NCBI GenBank assembly: GCA_033819885.1
Contig: JAQYUZ010000008.1
Span: 434,001-498,000, forward strand
Source of the DNA: Microbotryomycetes sp. JL201
Taxonomy: Eukaryota; Basidiomycota; Microbotryomycetes
Direction of reading: 5' to 3'
DNA length: 64,000 bases
In this document: piece by piece, positions 23,066 to 34,873 of the stretch
How the letters are laid out: each line of letters begins with the position of its first letter
Position numbering within the stretch: position 1 is the stretch's first letter
Translations under genes and position numbers: made by a program
The notes under the pieces: generated by a model
The model's database searches: none
What the model saw: the letters and a program-made list of their open reading frames with translations, nothing else
What the model was told of the DNA's origin: nothing

Positions 23066-24567
23066 CTAATCAATCTCGTCTATGACAGTTACGACAACAC
23101 AAACGTCATCAACCTTGCCTCCCGTCAGATCGTGATGGCCAAACCGCTTTGCTTCAATTTCGAACGGCGTCTTTTTATCGGGCTGCCGTCGCAATACGGT
23201 CAGGTCGACTTTCACAAGCGATCATTCAAACTCCGTAAAACTCGCCTTGAAGCTGCATAGCCTAGCAAAATTGACGGCAACGTCCGCAACAAGTTGAGCG
23301 AACGACCGTGTCTCTCCTTCCTCCTGTGCCTTTGCTGGGTTGCTATCCATCTCGTCGTACCGTTGCTTAACGAGCGCAATCAACTGCTCGAGCTCGAACG
23401 GATGCACATTATCGCTGTACCCGTCAGTCGCAGTCAAGACAATGTCGCCAGACCTGATTTGGGACAGACTTTTCGTTAGACACGTGTGATCAAACAGGCG
23501 GCGACCAAGATTCTAGGAATTTACTTTAACTGAGTTTCAAACAGGTCGGCGTTGCTCGGAAAGTCGATCAAAGCGCCGATCTTAGAAGCGCCCTTTGGCA
23601 TTTTTGAGAGCTGTCGAGGCGCATTGAAAAAATGAATCTGAGCAGGCTGAGAATAAACCACTTTGTATATCGGATCACTCTCGGGCGAAGCGGGCGAGGC
23701 CGGCTGGGGGCGCACGATGATGAATGTCGAATCTCCGAGACTGCAAGCGAATGCTTAGTCTTGTTCCGAACCGCCGCACAGAAGATACAAGCTTACTTGG
23801 CAGCCTTTAATGTGCCGCAATCACTAATTGCCAGGACACAGGCCGTACTCGAACCTTCAGAATGACAAGCTTCGGCTGACAGCGGGGATTGCGTTTGCCA
23901 CTCTGGACTCACCTGCCACAACGCCCTTCTCGCCCAAGACATCTTCGTAAGCTTGCTCTAGGATGGCTTTAGGATCGACAATGCCTCGCTTGACGGCTCC
24001 GTGAGCGTAAAACATGAGCGCTTGACTGAAATGAGACGGGTCAACGCCAGATTCTGTCCACCCTCCGACGCCATCGGCCACTGCCATGACGACTGTTTCA
24101 GATTCGCCAACGTCGTCTCCAGCTTGTTGATCAGCAGCAGAAGGTTGTGCCGAGCCACCTGTTTTCGCTCGCTCGAGCATGAACCAGTCCTCGCCCGCTC
24201 CCCATGGACATTGCTTCAAGACATTGTCCCTCCAGTCAACCAAAGGATGACCTCTTTCAAAGCCTTGCTGTACCCGTGTAGCGTTCCTCGCCCTCCAGTC
24301 GGGCCTGACTGCCGGTTGCTGTTCGTCCACAACGTCCGTCCGCTGCCCAGTCCCGTTCGACTTTGACGATTCAGGCTCGTACCTCTTTGAACCTGGCTTG
24401 CCGTGAAAGCTGTAGGCGGTCGACAGGCGAAAGGACCACGCGCAAGTCGAAGTTGACAATTCGCGGCGTCGTACACCGAAGCAGGAGCGCAGACTAGCAT
24501 TCTTGAGCGCATGTCGACCTGTAACGTCAAGTCGCACCACTTGTACACGGAGGGAGATCGCCTGCAT
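23066..24567 (-). CDS. PTC7: Ptc7-like mitochondrial PP2C protein phosphatase, 417 aa
   Basis: Mn/Mg-dependent Ser/Thr phosphatase of the PP2C/SpoIIE class; yeast Ptc7 acts in mitochondria on coenzyme Q biosynthesis. Minus exons: 24567-23913, 23854-23797, 23740-23525, 23453-23246, 23182-23066. Metal-binding motifs: GEDWFML, VADGVGGW, SGDIVLTATDGYSDN and the final GGKVDDVCVVV. NLGDSTFIIV bridges exons 2 and 3. The first 50 residues are Arg/Ser-rich without acids, ending RRRELSTST, a probable mitochondrial presequence. The start ATG at 24567 is the first in frame. The last intron (23183-23245) can only be removed in phase with a GC donor (GCGAGT), giving SFKPDKKTPFEIEAKR. Confidence 0.9.
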
Positions 24568-24737
24568 CTCCCAACCACGACGCCAGAGCACAAGACGACG
24601 AGCACAATGAAACTCGTCTGATTGCGTTCATCTGATCGCAATAGTACTCTTGAAAATGTACACTGCAACGGTATGATTACAATAATTAAAGCAAAGACGG
24701 TCTATGTGCTCTCTATGATGCAAGGACAAGATTCTGG

Positions 24738-26770
24738 TCAGTTCTCAGCCTCGGCCATCTTGCTCTTCTCTCTGATCTTGTGTCCGTACTTGAACAGCAC
24801 GAATGGGATTGGAACGAGCGCAACAGACACGAAACCGAGCAACGAACTGCCCCAGTCGATGCCAAGTTTCTTGAACATGATGCCGGCAAACAAAGGCGTA
24901 ACGCCACCAATCATACTTCGTTGAAAGTCGTTGCTGGCAAGAACAGACGCGACGTATTTTGGATCTGCAAGATGCACGATCGAGTCAGCGTGGCGTTACA
25001 GAGGCGCCCAGAGAGTCGGTGTCAGCTTACAGGCGTCGGGCAGGTAGCTCAGCACTCCCATAAACATCAACGTTGTTCCGATACCAAAAAATGACGTAGC
25101 AATAACTGGCGCAACCCACGAAGTGCGATTCGCGCTCCACGCAAACCAGAAAAGGCAGATGGGGTAGCACACTGAACCGACGAACGCAGGCGGCTTCAAT
25201 GGGGAAGAGCGAATCAGTCCGACCCGATCCGAGGAACCAAAGCAAGCGAATGAGCCTACCAAACGGTGCTCGGGTGCGAGCATACGTCCTTCACGCTCTG
25301 CCGCCCTGAACCGAGGCACGAAATAGATTCTTGCAAAGACGCGTCTGTCAGCATTGCTCTCTTAAACTTGATCACACAACAGCTTACCTATTCCACACGC
25401 ATAGCCCCGAGTAGCCAATGACAGATCCGACAAGCAAGGACAAGAATGGCAACGTCGAGATGCCGAGTTGCCACCTGTAGCCGATCTCAAACACGAGAGG
25501 GAACGATTCGAACCAGGCGTACAAGACGACGTACACGAACGTGATGTACAAGTTCAAAGCGATGACGATGGGTTCGGTAAAGGTGAACTGGAGCGGCCGG
25601 ACCAAAGTCATGAACAAGATGTCCTTGCCAGTCATGTGTTGCTGTTCAATCTCGCCTTGCGATTTGAGTTGCTGGTTGCCAGTCTTTTTGCGTAGACGAC
25701 GAGCGCGACGGACAAGAATGTTGATGGATGATGTTTCGGGCAGCGCAAAGATGAGAAACACTAAACTGAAGCCAGACAGCCACAGCATGATCCATGCGTG
25801 CCAATGCCAATTCTTGTACTGGATCGCAAAGCCGGACATGACTGGACCTAGAGCGGGACCTGCCGCAGCTGACAACTGTTGTCAAGCCGAAGCAAAGTCA
25901 GTTATAGCTCGCAAGAGACGGCAAGGAATCACGAGTGGACTCACGCCCCAAGCGCCGAGTGCATAAGGTCGAGTCGCAGGTTCGAACATGTCGCTCACAC
26001 TGAAAAAAAACAATCAGCTTGACTTCGCTCGGGCGTTGCGACAGGGGCAGCACTCACGATGCACCACCTGTAGCGAGCGGTGGACTGCCGAAGAACCCTT
26101 GCAAAAACCGGACGATGAAGAACGCAGCAGGACTGTTGGTCAGAGCTGCTGGCACTTGAAGCGCACAGTAGATGGCCAGAGTCAAGATGTAAGGCGCCGT
26201 ACGTCCGATGGCCGGAATCTCGGTGATTGGGCTGAGAACCAACGGTCCGATGGCGTAACCGATCACGAACAGTGAGAGACCGAGAGAGGCAGGAACTTGG
26301 CCCACGCCCAAATCTTGCATAGCTCCCATCAATCCAGGCGTGTAAATTGACGAACCAGCGTAGACTGACGTCGTCATCAAACAAAGGCATCCGGTGACGA
26401 ACGATTTGCGTCCGGCCGACCAGTTCATTGGGTTTTCTGGATCATCAGGACCGTACCAGTCGACAATGTGATCCTTATCTTGGTCTTGATCGCTGTCTCG
26501 ACTGTGAACGGCCGTCGCATCCGAGCTCGAATCATCGCTCGCCACCCTCCCTTCCTCAGCCTGCCTCTCCGTCTCGTTACCCTTCACATTCTTTGTACTC
26601 TTTTCTCCTTGATGAATCGAATGTTTACGTTTTTCGTTCTCGGGCAAGTATTTTGCTGGCACTTTGAAATCGTCTTGCTCTTCTGGATGAGTGAACGCGC
26701 GCTCGCCCGAGGCATGGTACACGACTTGACCAAAGAACGTGTCGCGCATCAACGCGCTCAATCGACCCAT
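24738..26770 (-). CDS. MFS drug:H+ antiporter-like transporter (DHA1), 571 aa
   Basis: Polytopic plasma-membrane exporter of the 12-helix drug:proton antiporter-1 family; the substrate is unknown. Minus exons: 26770-26058, 25999-25945, 25875-25388, 25329-25260, 25193-25031, 24964-24738. A hydrophilic, acidic N-terminal region of about 115 residues is followed by DWYGPDDPENPMNW, typical of Flr1/Mdr1-like proteins. Transport motifs include LSPITEIPAIGR (loop 2-3), RFLQGFFGSPPLATGGAS (helix 4) and the helix 5 antiporter motif GPALGPVMSGF. The central loop is Arg/Lys-rich. Helix 10-12 segments end with a short basic tail. The intron at 25194-25259 is 66 nt and open in frame. The promoter contains an E-box/CRE overlap. 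Confidence 0.93.
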
Positions 26771-27086
26771 GACACTCGAGCTTCGGATCTTATCTGTCCT
26801 GAGCTGTATGGCAACACAACAAAAGAAGAAAAGACGATGCGCCTCTGTCTACACGCGCGACGAGCGATGACCTCACGCGTAGCTCTGGCCGAACCTGGGC
26901 CGCCGCGGGCCTCAGCGATCGCTTTCATCACGACGCGTCTCGCCTCCCGGCAGGGCGAGCGCCAAGATCGCCTCAAAAATAGCTCTAAAGCATACGATCG
27001 CTCCCGATCATCGATCCGGCCACGACATGATCAGCGTCGCAAAAGGACATCACGTGACGTACGTCGTCTACCCCCTCCTTCATTTC
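26771..27086. promoter_or_regulatory. MFS gene promoter with overlapping E-box and CRE-like site
   Basis: 316 bases between the MED16 stop and the MFS start, both minus strand. CACGTGACGTACGTC lies at 27051-27065, combining a palindromic CACGTG with TGACGTAC. It is about 285 bases upstream of the MFS ATG. Such sites bind bHLH and bZIP factors in fungi; use here is inference. Confidence 0.45.
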
Positions 27087-30000
27087 TTACAACATTCGCT
27101 CGCACACATATGAACCCCCACAAGCACACTTTCCTTCAAAATCTCTCTCAAAAGCAGTCCATCTACCCGTTTCTGTGCCCGACAGGGTTCTCTTCTCGGT
27201 CCTGCTCAAACACCTGACGCACACTTTGAAATCGCCTTTTGGTGCGAGTCTGCTCTTGCGGATAAAGTCGATAGACACGACAGACGTATCTTGCGGCACG
27301 ACGGAAGAATTGTATGGCGTTTGCGGAGGCGTCGGAAGGAGATTAGGTAGGAACAAGTTCGAAGAGGACGAAGAAAACGCTGTCGAAAGCTTGGCTGAGA
27401 CGTTCGAGTCGGGCAACGCGAGCGAGTATAGCAAATGTTTCGTTCCTTTTGAATCTATCGAATCTCAAAGAGAAGGGTCAGCCGTCGAATCTACGCACGC
27501 GAAAGCACGAACACAGAGACTGACCCTCCTCAGTCATGGCCGCGTCGAGCTTTGTCAACAAGCTTCTGAATTCGACCAAGTTGAGCCCACTAAAGTCGAC
27601 AACGTCATCCAACACAGTCTTGGCCGTATCTACGACGCTGTTTTGGTGTAACGGAAACGAGTTCAAGAATGCCTTGAAAGACAAGATGTACTCTGTTGCC
27701 CGCAAGAGCAACGAACGCGTCGTTGAGCACAGCAATAGAACATCTCGAGGGGCCGAAGATGATTGGCTAGACGCTGAAGAGCATTCTTGAGCCAGCGACA
27801 GCGCAAAGTCGCAGCACCATGACGCGTAACCGATCAAAGACCATACGGGATCTTGTTTACGTTCACGATCAGCTTCAAAATACAATCGTGTGAAGAAACG
27901 CTGCTCAAACTCACCAGATTCACATGCATACTCGCCCGCTGCTGACCCTCTAGCCTTGACTTCGCATCGTTGAAAGGCGCGGCAAGTCGCCGCTAATTTG
28001 ATGACGTCCAGAGCGATTTCACCACGCAACGCCAGGCTTGGCGTGGCACTGAAATGCAAATCGACGTCAGAATTACCCGTTCCGCCACGTCGCTCCATCC
28101 CGACAAACCTATACGCTGCGGCTGCAACTCCCATCAGTTCAAACGCGAGAGCGCTGTTCTCGAGCATTCTTCCGCTCGGCAACATGTTCTGTAGTAAGTC
28201 ACGAGCGTGATAGATGACGGAGACGATTTCTTCTGCGATCGTGACAGCGTAAGTCCCCACCACAGCGCTTTCTTATATTAGAAACGCACTCTCGTCCTTG
28301 AGCGCCACGATACGACCAATCAGATCGGACTGATCCACCTGACGCGCCAACGAAGCAGCGACCATCAAGCCTAGCGTCTCGGCATTCGGCTGCCTCATCG
28401 GAGTAGGTACAAGGACCGGCGCAGAACGCGTATCAGTCGAACACAGCAAGGCAAGCGCGCCATTCGGTGACAAGCAGCCGTGAATTGCTGCCCAAAACAC
28501 GAATGTCAGTGCGCAATCTTGCGTAGCGTCCGACACAGCAATTCACCTCTTGGATTCGGTACGGCGACATCATCGAATCCGCCGAGTGGTAGTAGCGTGT
28601 TGAGGTCCAACAGCCTGACGGCGTTGGAGATTCGTCCTTCAGGAGAAAGGTTCATGATAGAACATGCTACACCTTGAGGTGTCGGAAATGGATTCGTGCT
28701 GAGAATGTTGACGAGGCCTTTAATTGACGTAGACGCCGCTTTTTGCGCAACCTACAAACTGACAATCAGCCGGCACCCGTGGTCTGTCTCCATACTGTTT
28801 AACGGACCCATTCTTTCGCTCCAACGGCAGCATCACTCTTCTTGCAATCCAATTTAGAGAACGCGCTCGACAAAGCGAGCGGTTCGTTTGACAATGTCCA
28901 GGTTGCAGCGCTAGATTCAACCTGTCCATTCTCTTTTGCTGCGCGCAGCTTTATCAGTTTGGCCACTATGTCGGTCATGGAGCCTGGACGAACCTGTCGT
29001 CGCGACGGCGAGCAAAGAAAGACCTGTTGCGCCATCTTTCATTTCAGCGACATTTCTCTCGATCCAGTGGATCGATCCGAGCTGCCGAAGTAGGGCTGTT
29101 CCTTCTGTATCTGATGGGTCGGACAGATGAACAGGCGGCAACTGCCTGATGATGACGCCTAAAATGACAGCAGTGAGCACTCCGTTTCAGCACCACTTCA
29201 AACGTTGGATCCCGACTAACGTGGTCCATCTGGTAGCATCATCTCAATTTTAAGCTCGGTCAAGTCAATCAATCTGATGATCGAGTCCTTCTTGACGGGT
29301 TCCTCGAAAGTGACTGTCTCGTCGTTACCATCCTGCTGTCCTGCTTGGGTCTCCGCAGCATCGTTTGCAGGACTTGGTTTCGCCGTCGTTCCAAAAGCTT
29401 CATCCAAAGCGCTAAAATCGGCAAAATCGTTGCTAAAGTCATCGGGCGAAGATGCAGCGGTCATCGTGGCAGGATTTGGCACAGTTTGTGCCGTCGCCGC
29501 CGCCGCAGCAGCCGCTGCTGCTGCAGACGCTGCTTTGGAAAGCAAGTTTGACGGCGAGTCGATATCGTCAAACGGATTCCGAGCCAGTCTCGAATGCGTG
29601 GCGATGATGAACGTGGTCTCGCCCTTTTCAGCTCCTTCACAAGAACTCAAGAAATGTCAGCTCGCTAGCCATGCTGCGATCGAAACAGGCAACTCACCAA
29701 AAGACATGTGCGAAGCACCAATCGCAGCTTTCAACACGACTTGTCTCACTGGGCTCGCAACGTGTTCCGAAGCTTCGGCCAATTTCAACTGCTCACGCAG
29801 TGCATCTGACCCGCTCGGAGCTCCACCAAGGGTTATGCTGGTGGTCAAGCTGTTCGGACTTGGACCTGCGGTGGGCATTCCGTCGACCAGATTGGCAACG
29901 AGTGCGTCCATAGCGTTGTTGGGCGATGTTCCGAGCGGATTTGCCGTCATAGCGGCATAGGTCGATGGAGTTGGGAGTGCCGTGACGGCAAGTTCAGTTT

Positions 30001-31088
30001 GTGCCGTTGCGGGCGACAGTGGGACAACTGCTGTCAACGGGACGAGAGGCACGCTTCGGGGAAGGTGGACAAACATGGCCTGTACACGACGAAGATGAGT
30101 GCAGCACGTCTGGCATGTGCGCATCATGACTCACCTCTTGAGTCGAGAGCACGGCGACGAACGCCGCACCGTTGACTGGAGGGGAACGACTCGGCACGCT
30201 CGTCAAAGGTTTGCCACTTTGGGTTTCTGGCGCCACAGTGTACTGCGCCGAGAACACATCAGCACCATCGCAGCTGTGTGAGAGGCAGGGCGAACAGGCA
30301 CGTACGTCTTTCTGCTCACCCAGCCACTTGACGGTGACGACGCGTTTGACGCTGTCATTTCGAGGCTCTGCGTAGATCGATCCTCGCTCGTGGCCCGTCT
30401 GTCGAGCCTGATCCAAAGCTTGACCAAACCTGTCCGCACGTTCTGACCACACAATGTCCCACTCGTTGATGCAGGATGACGAGCCCTGCTCCCATACCGT
30501 GATCAAGTCGAGGTTGTCGGTAGACGAGACTGCCAACAAATAAGCCGAGTCTGGGGAGAATGACAAGAGCGACACTTGGCCAGAGCTGTCGGTGTGTTTG
30601 TGACGGGGAGCAGTGCCATCCGGTGACAAAGAGTCCAAAGGTGCATGCTTGAAGACAGGCACCGGCACATCCAATTCGAACGACAGTGCGCTCTTTCGTG
30701 GCGCAGTCAATCCACTGAGGTGCTGCACCGTGATTCGGGGTTGAGATTGAGCAGACTCGACAACGAGTGCCGATTCTGTTGCTGTCGCCGTCGTCGTCGT
30801 CGACTGCGGCGGACAAGCGACGGCGATCAGATTCGAGCGGGACCACGCCACGGGGCTACATGCACAGCCAGAGCACGATCAGTTGGATGTATCGCGGCTG
30901 ATAAGATTGCGCTTGCTTGCTCACGTCTTCGTGTTTAGCGACACGGCGCGTGCCGCCGACTCGACCCACTCGGCACCACGTCCTGCAGCGTCCTGCGAGC
31001 CAGCTACATCGTAAGCTGGGTTCCTCCGGAGCCTCTTTGTTGGTCGGTACGACGCAGACGAGGGGGGCGCGCCGACTCGACCGTCCAT
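27087..31088 (-). CDS. MED16: Mediator complex subunit 16 (Sin4/Med16), 1138 aa
   Basis: Tail-module subunit linking activators to RNA polymerase II in the nucleus. Minus exons: 31088-30925, 30855-30306, 30242-30135, 30079-29698, 29634-29221, 29158-29024, 28983-28808, 28751-28547, 28487-28290, 28232-27525, 27463-27087. The N-terminal half starts with VAWSRSNLIAVA and has WD-like strands (VSLLSFSPDSAYLLAVSS, TVKWLG). An Ala-rich insert lies near 29490-29535. The helical middle includes NPFPTPQGVACSIMNLSPEG and SPNGALALLCS. The C-terminal exon ends in a Cys-pair module, CVRC and CACGG, resembling the zinc-binding end of Med16. The identity rests on overall layout and these pieces; another large WD-helical protein is possible. 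The intron at 30243-30305 is 63 nt and open in frame; that at 28984-29023 is 40 nt. Confidence 0.72.
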
Positions 31089-31205
31089 CACATGCGATCC
31101 CACAATGTGGCCCAAGCTCAAGGTTGTCCGCCGAGTCGACTTGTCAACTTTGGCGCATTACAGGGTGTACATGTCACTACTACGTCAAATCGTGTTTGGA
31201 TACGT

Positions 31206-32843
31206 TTACAACTTTCTCGTCTCTTCTTGTGCCTTCTGCGCACCGCGCTCTGTCGCTCGCTCAGCCTTTAGCAGACCACTCTTGACGGCCTCTTTGGCAT
31301 CGTAAGCGGCGTTCGACAATCCTTGCTTTGCATTCTCGGCTTCCTTTGCGGTCGCGTCAGCAGCATCTTGAGCTTTCTGTCCGGACCAGTTGAACCAACT
31401 TGAAGCTTCTTGCTTGGCTTCCTCAGTCTTGCGTTCAGCAAAATCTGAAGCTTGTCGTCCCTTTTGTTGCAAGTACTCCTTTTGACGCTGTGCTTCATAT
31501 TCGGCTCGCGAGGCAAACTCTGACGCATTGTCCTTCGCATTGTTGAGAGCGTGGTTCATCGACGATGCGGCAGAGTTGTACGTGTCACGGGCGGCTTCAT
31601 CAATCGTGCGAGTGTCGTAAGGACGGTTCACGGTCGGGTCATTTTGTCGCGAACCGAGAATGTCCATCCACGCGAGGCCCTGTCGGTTCAAATACGAGCA
31701 TCGTCAGGTTCGCACGTGCAACCTTATCCAAAAAGCCACATACTCCAGACTTGGCGGCATTGACTTCGCCGTGAGCGGCTGATTTGGCGTGCTCGTACTC
31801 GTTGCTCGCACGACGTTTAGCCTCATCAGCCTTGCTGCTGCCCCAAGACAACCAACTGCGACCCTCTTGCTTGGCGTCCTCTTTGGCGTCATGCGCAGCG
31901 CGCTTGCCACGTTCAAATGCAGCAGCGGCAGCGTCCTTGCCTTGCTCAACCTTCTTGCTGCCCCAGTTCAGCCACGAAGAGGCCTGGAAAGTCCGACCGG
32001 GTCAGTAGCCCGCCTGAAGGTGCGATTTATGTCACAACCGAGGTATTCACCTCTTGTTTCACGTCGTCAGCGGCGTCTTTTGCCTTTCGCTTGGCCTTTT
32101 CAGCCTCCGACTCTCTTGCTCCGAACCATCCCTTTACTTCCTCTTTGGCGTCATGAGCACTTTCAACGACTTTTCCCAGAGCAGGATCAATCTTGCTGCC
32201 AGCCCTGTTGCGTTCACTCGTCTCAAAGTCTCTCAATCGAGAGTTGTAAGCTTTGGACGTGTCGACGTTCAGCTTGTCTTCTGCTTTGTGAACGAGAGAC
32301 GAAGCTTTATCTTTGACGACTTCGAGGTCGTGTTTGGCTTGGGCACGAGGTGCTGGTTCAGACATGACATAGTATGCGGCGCCGCCGAGGCCGAGGACGG
32401 CGATGAGCAATCTAGGCGCGCGACGCAACGATTTCGTCAGTATCCCGGCATTGATGTAATTCTGCAAAACTGGGCAAGGGATGGGACTGACGGGACAGTC
32501 TTGCCTCCTCCGCCGCCTGAACGAGGGGGAGTTGGAGGCGGTGGTGGTGGCGGCACTCTGCCGGCGGTCGTCGGTGGCACTTGGGCCGCCGGTCGAGGTC
32601 CGTTTGTACCAACATTTGCTCCCAAACCCGGCGCAGGGGGTCTCATCGTGTTTGTGCTCTCTGCCTGAGTGGCACGGGTCGACAATGGACGTACAGCGGG
32701 GGCGCGGCGAGGCGCGAAGTAAGTTGACGACTGCCGAGCGCGTCATCAGGTCAACTGTCCGTCTTGTACACATCATATTGCACATAGTAGGACAGCACAG
32801 GTGTATGTATAGCACACGAGCTCACCTTGGCAGCGCGATACAT
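31206..32843 (-). CDS. Membrane-anchored LEA-like protein with repeated Trp motifs, 436 aa
   Basis: Function unknown; resembles fungal proteins annotated as calcofluor-white-hypersensitive and LEA-like proteins (recognition is weak). Minus exons: 32843-32826, 32664-32497, 32461-32051, 31983-31744, 31679-31206. The order is MYRAAK, a Pro/Gly-rich segment with a seven-Pro run, a basic stretch KSLRRAPR, then one hydrophobic helix (LLIAVLGLGGAAYYV, about residues 78-92), and a long Ala/Lys/Glu/Asp-rich amphipathic region. That region repeats a 35-40 residue unit ending in a Trp motif: WFGA, WLNWGSKK, WLSWGSSK and WFNWSGQK. The exon 3/4 boundary falls at a repeat edge. The basic segment plus one helix suggests an organelle membrane anchor. 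The intron at 32462-32496 is 35 nt. Confidence 0.75.
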
Positions 32844-32906
32844 GTTGGGAATGCTAAAGCGAAGGAAAGAGAAGCAGGGCTCTGCTCGAGGGCGGCGCTC
32901 TGCGCA

Positions 32907-32914
32907 ATGACGTC
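32907..32914 (-). promoter_or_regulatory. CRE-like octamer ATGACGTC upstream of the LEA-like gene
   Basis: ATGACGTC lies 64 bases upstream of the LEA-like ATG (32843, minus). It matches the ATF/CREB half-palindrome. Chance occurrence is not excluded, since the same octamer occurs in some coding sequence here. Confidence 0.35.
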
Positions 32915-33073
32915 GTTGTCACTGGGCCCGTAATGATTAAATTTCGAGGTGGAATGTCAAATACAACACAATGCTATCAACACTGCTGCAACATCATCAC
33001 TTGTCAAATATATACATCAGCTAGACAAGGTATGTACAGAGCAGAAAAAGGCGAGATCCCACTCTGCTCACTC

Positions 33074-34240
33074 TCACAAAGCATAATCTGTAGACAGCGT
33101 ATCTCCAGCGAGCGAGTTGATGTAAGCCACTCCCGCTTGACCCGCCCTTTCACGCTCGAGATACATTTGCAACTCGTGAGACATTTGGTCTGGTGGCGTC
33201 GTTTCAACAACGTGCGTCAACATTGATCGAAGTTGAAGAAATTCAGAATGTAGAGCGATGGCTTGCTGCTGCAGCATTTGATTGAGAACCGAGTATTCGT
33301 GCGCGCCTGTGCGACAGATCCAGACGAGCGAGATCAGTCATCTTAAGTCCGCTGCCGACGTGTCACGGATGGGCCCGACAACCCAAAACTCACGCGATTC
33401 AAGTTCTCCGACTCTTTGCTTCTTTCTCTGCCTGCTACGACTCGCCGCCAGCCTGTTACGAGCCAGGTATGCCTCTCGATCGGCGTTCGATTTGAAAGAA
33501 TGACCGGTCGCGCTGCCGCTCTTGCCACCTTTCGACTCTTGTTCGTCATGCTGATATACTCGTTCGGTACTAGCGGACATATGCTCGTTTACGCCGACTA
33601 GCCCGCTGCTCCGAGAATGGTGCAAATGAGGCGGAGTCGCGCTCGGTGGCGTTCGAGTTTCCGAGTTTGAGGCCGACGAAGCCGACTCGGTGGACGCGCT
33701 CGACGTCAGAGAAGGTACAGGTGACTTGCTTGGCGATGTTTGACCCAAGGCCGTCGTCGCCGACAAAGAAGAGTTCGATAGCGCCCTGCTCGTTGATCCT
33801 TTGCCGCCGTCGGCCGACTTGTGCTTTTGAGCGCCAAGCGAGGCGGGAAACGACTTTGGCGAGTAAGAAGAAGGCGGAAGCAAAGCGTTGACTCGGATGG
33901 GGGATGCAGAGTGGGTTCCATTGTGAGCTTGGTGCAAATTTGGCGCGTTCCAATGTGTCGAAGACGGACCGATGATGAGCTGCGGTTTCGAGTTTTGGTG
34001 CTGTGCAGTCGCATTCAAAGTGATGTGCTTTGGTTCGGGCTGATAGTGCTGCATCCATTGGCCTGTGGGCTCGGTATAGTGCTGGGGCTGTTTGCCTGGC
34101 AGATCAAGTCGGGCACCGTGTGAGGACGAAAAGTGCGCGGGCATCGAGGACGCGTCGACGGGAGACATGGCTGTGTGCCAGCCCAAATTTTCATGTCCAT
34201 ACATGCCTGAGTGATTATAATCGTCGTATGCGTCTCCCAT
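33074..34240 (-). CDS. ATF/CREB-type bZIP transcription factor, about 359 aa
   Basis: Predicted nuclear factor binding CRE-like DNA, of the Atf1/Sko1 broad class. Minus exons: 34240-33394 and 33306-33074. A Ser/Pro/His-rich region of 250 residues precedes the basic region ARNRLAASRSRQRKKQRV (about residues 260-278), with the invariant Asn and Arg of N-x2-AA-x2-(C/S)-R. The leucine-zipper heptads begin at ELESR and continue into exon 2 (YSVLNQMLQQQ, LHSEFLQLRSML). The intron falls between basic region and zipper. The start MGDAYDDYNHSG directly follows an acceptor-like CACACAGGT, so a further 5' exon may exist upstream of 34240. An ATGACGTC octamer occurs at 34480-34487 in the upstream region. 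Confidence 0.88.
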
Positions 34241-34873
34241 ACCTGTGTGCAAGCAAGCAAGTGGCATGGCAACAATCAGTCTCCCCTGACCTCGCGACTT
34301 GGGAACTGGCAGCAGAAGCGACTCACTCAACGGACCGTACGGTTGCGCCGTGCGACGCGTGCGCAGGGATGTGTGAGTTTACGACGTTGGGCCGCTTGTT
34401 GCACTGGCAGGGCGATCAGAAGACTGTGTGGCAGGATGGTCAAAGCCTTTGAATGACGAAGTCCAAAGCCAGCGGACGGGACGTCATTGTTTGACGGGCA
34501 AACGCGCCAGCTGGCAAGAGCCTCGAAGAAAGACGCTGAGAGGTGAACCGACTGCTGTGGTGATTGTGGCTGTACTCGCACTCACTCGAATGATCGCCTA
34601 CAGCGCGTCTTGCTTCACAGAAACGGATCAAATTTTTATAGAAGGTCTCGATGGACAGGAGGTGCGTGCAAGAACAGTAAAGTCAAGGCGCAGATGCAAG
34701 CGAGTGCGCATAGTGGGGGATTTTCGGGGTTGCGAGCGCACAACTGCATGCCGGTTTCACATTCTGGCCCGGAGCGCTGCAGTGGAAATTTAGTAGATCG
34801 TCGTTGATCGTCCGTCCGCGCGTGAACACACACGCCGTCGGCTGCACGAGCTGGGCAACACGGACGTGCCACA
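34241..34873. promoter_or_regulatory. Divergent promoter between bZIP and Zn2Cys6 genes
   Basis: About 630 bases between two transcription-factor genes read outward. ATGACGTC (minus orientation) is at 34480-34487. A frame at 34327-34581 (minus) has no domain and may be leader sequence or chance. Confidence 0.4.
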
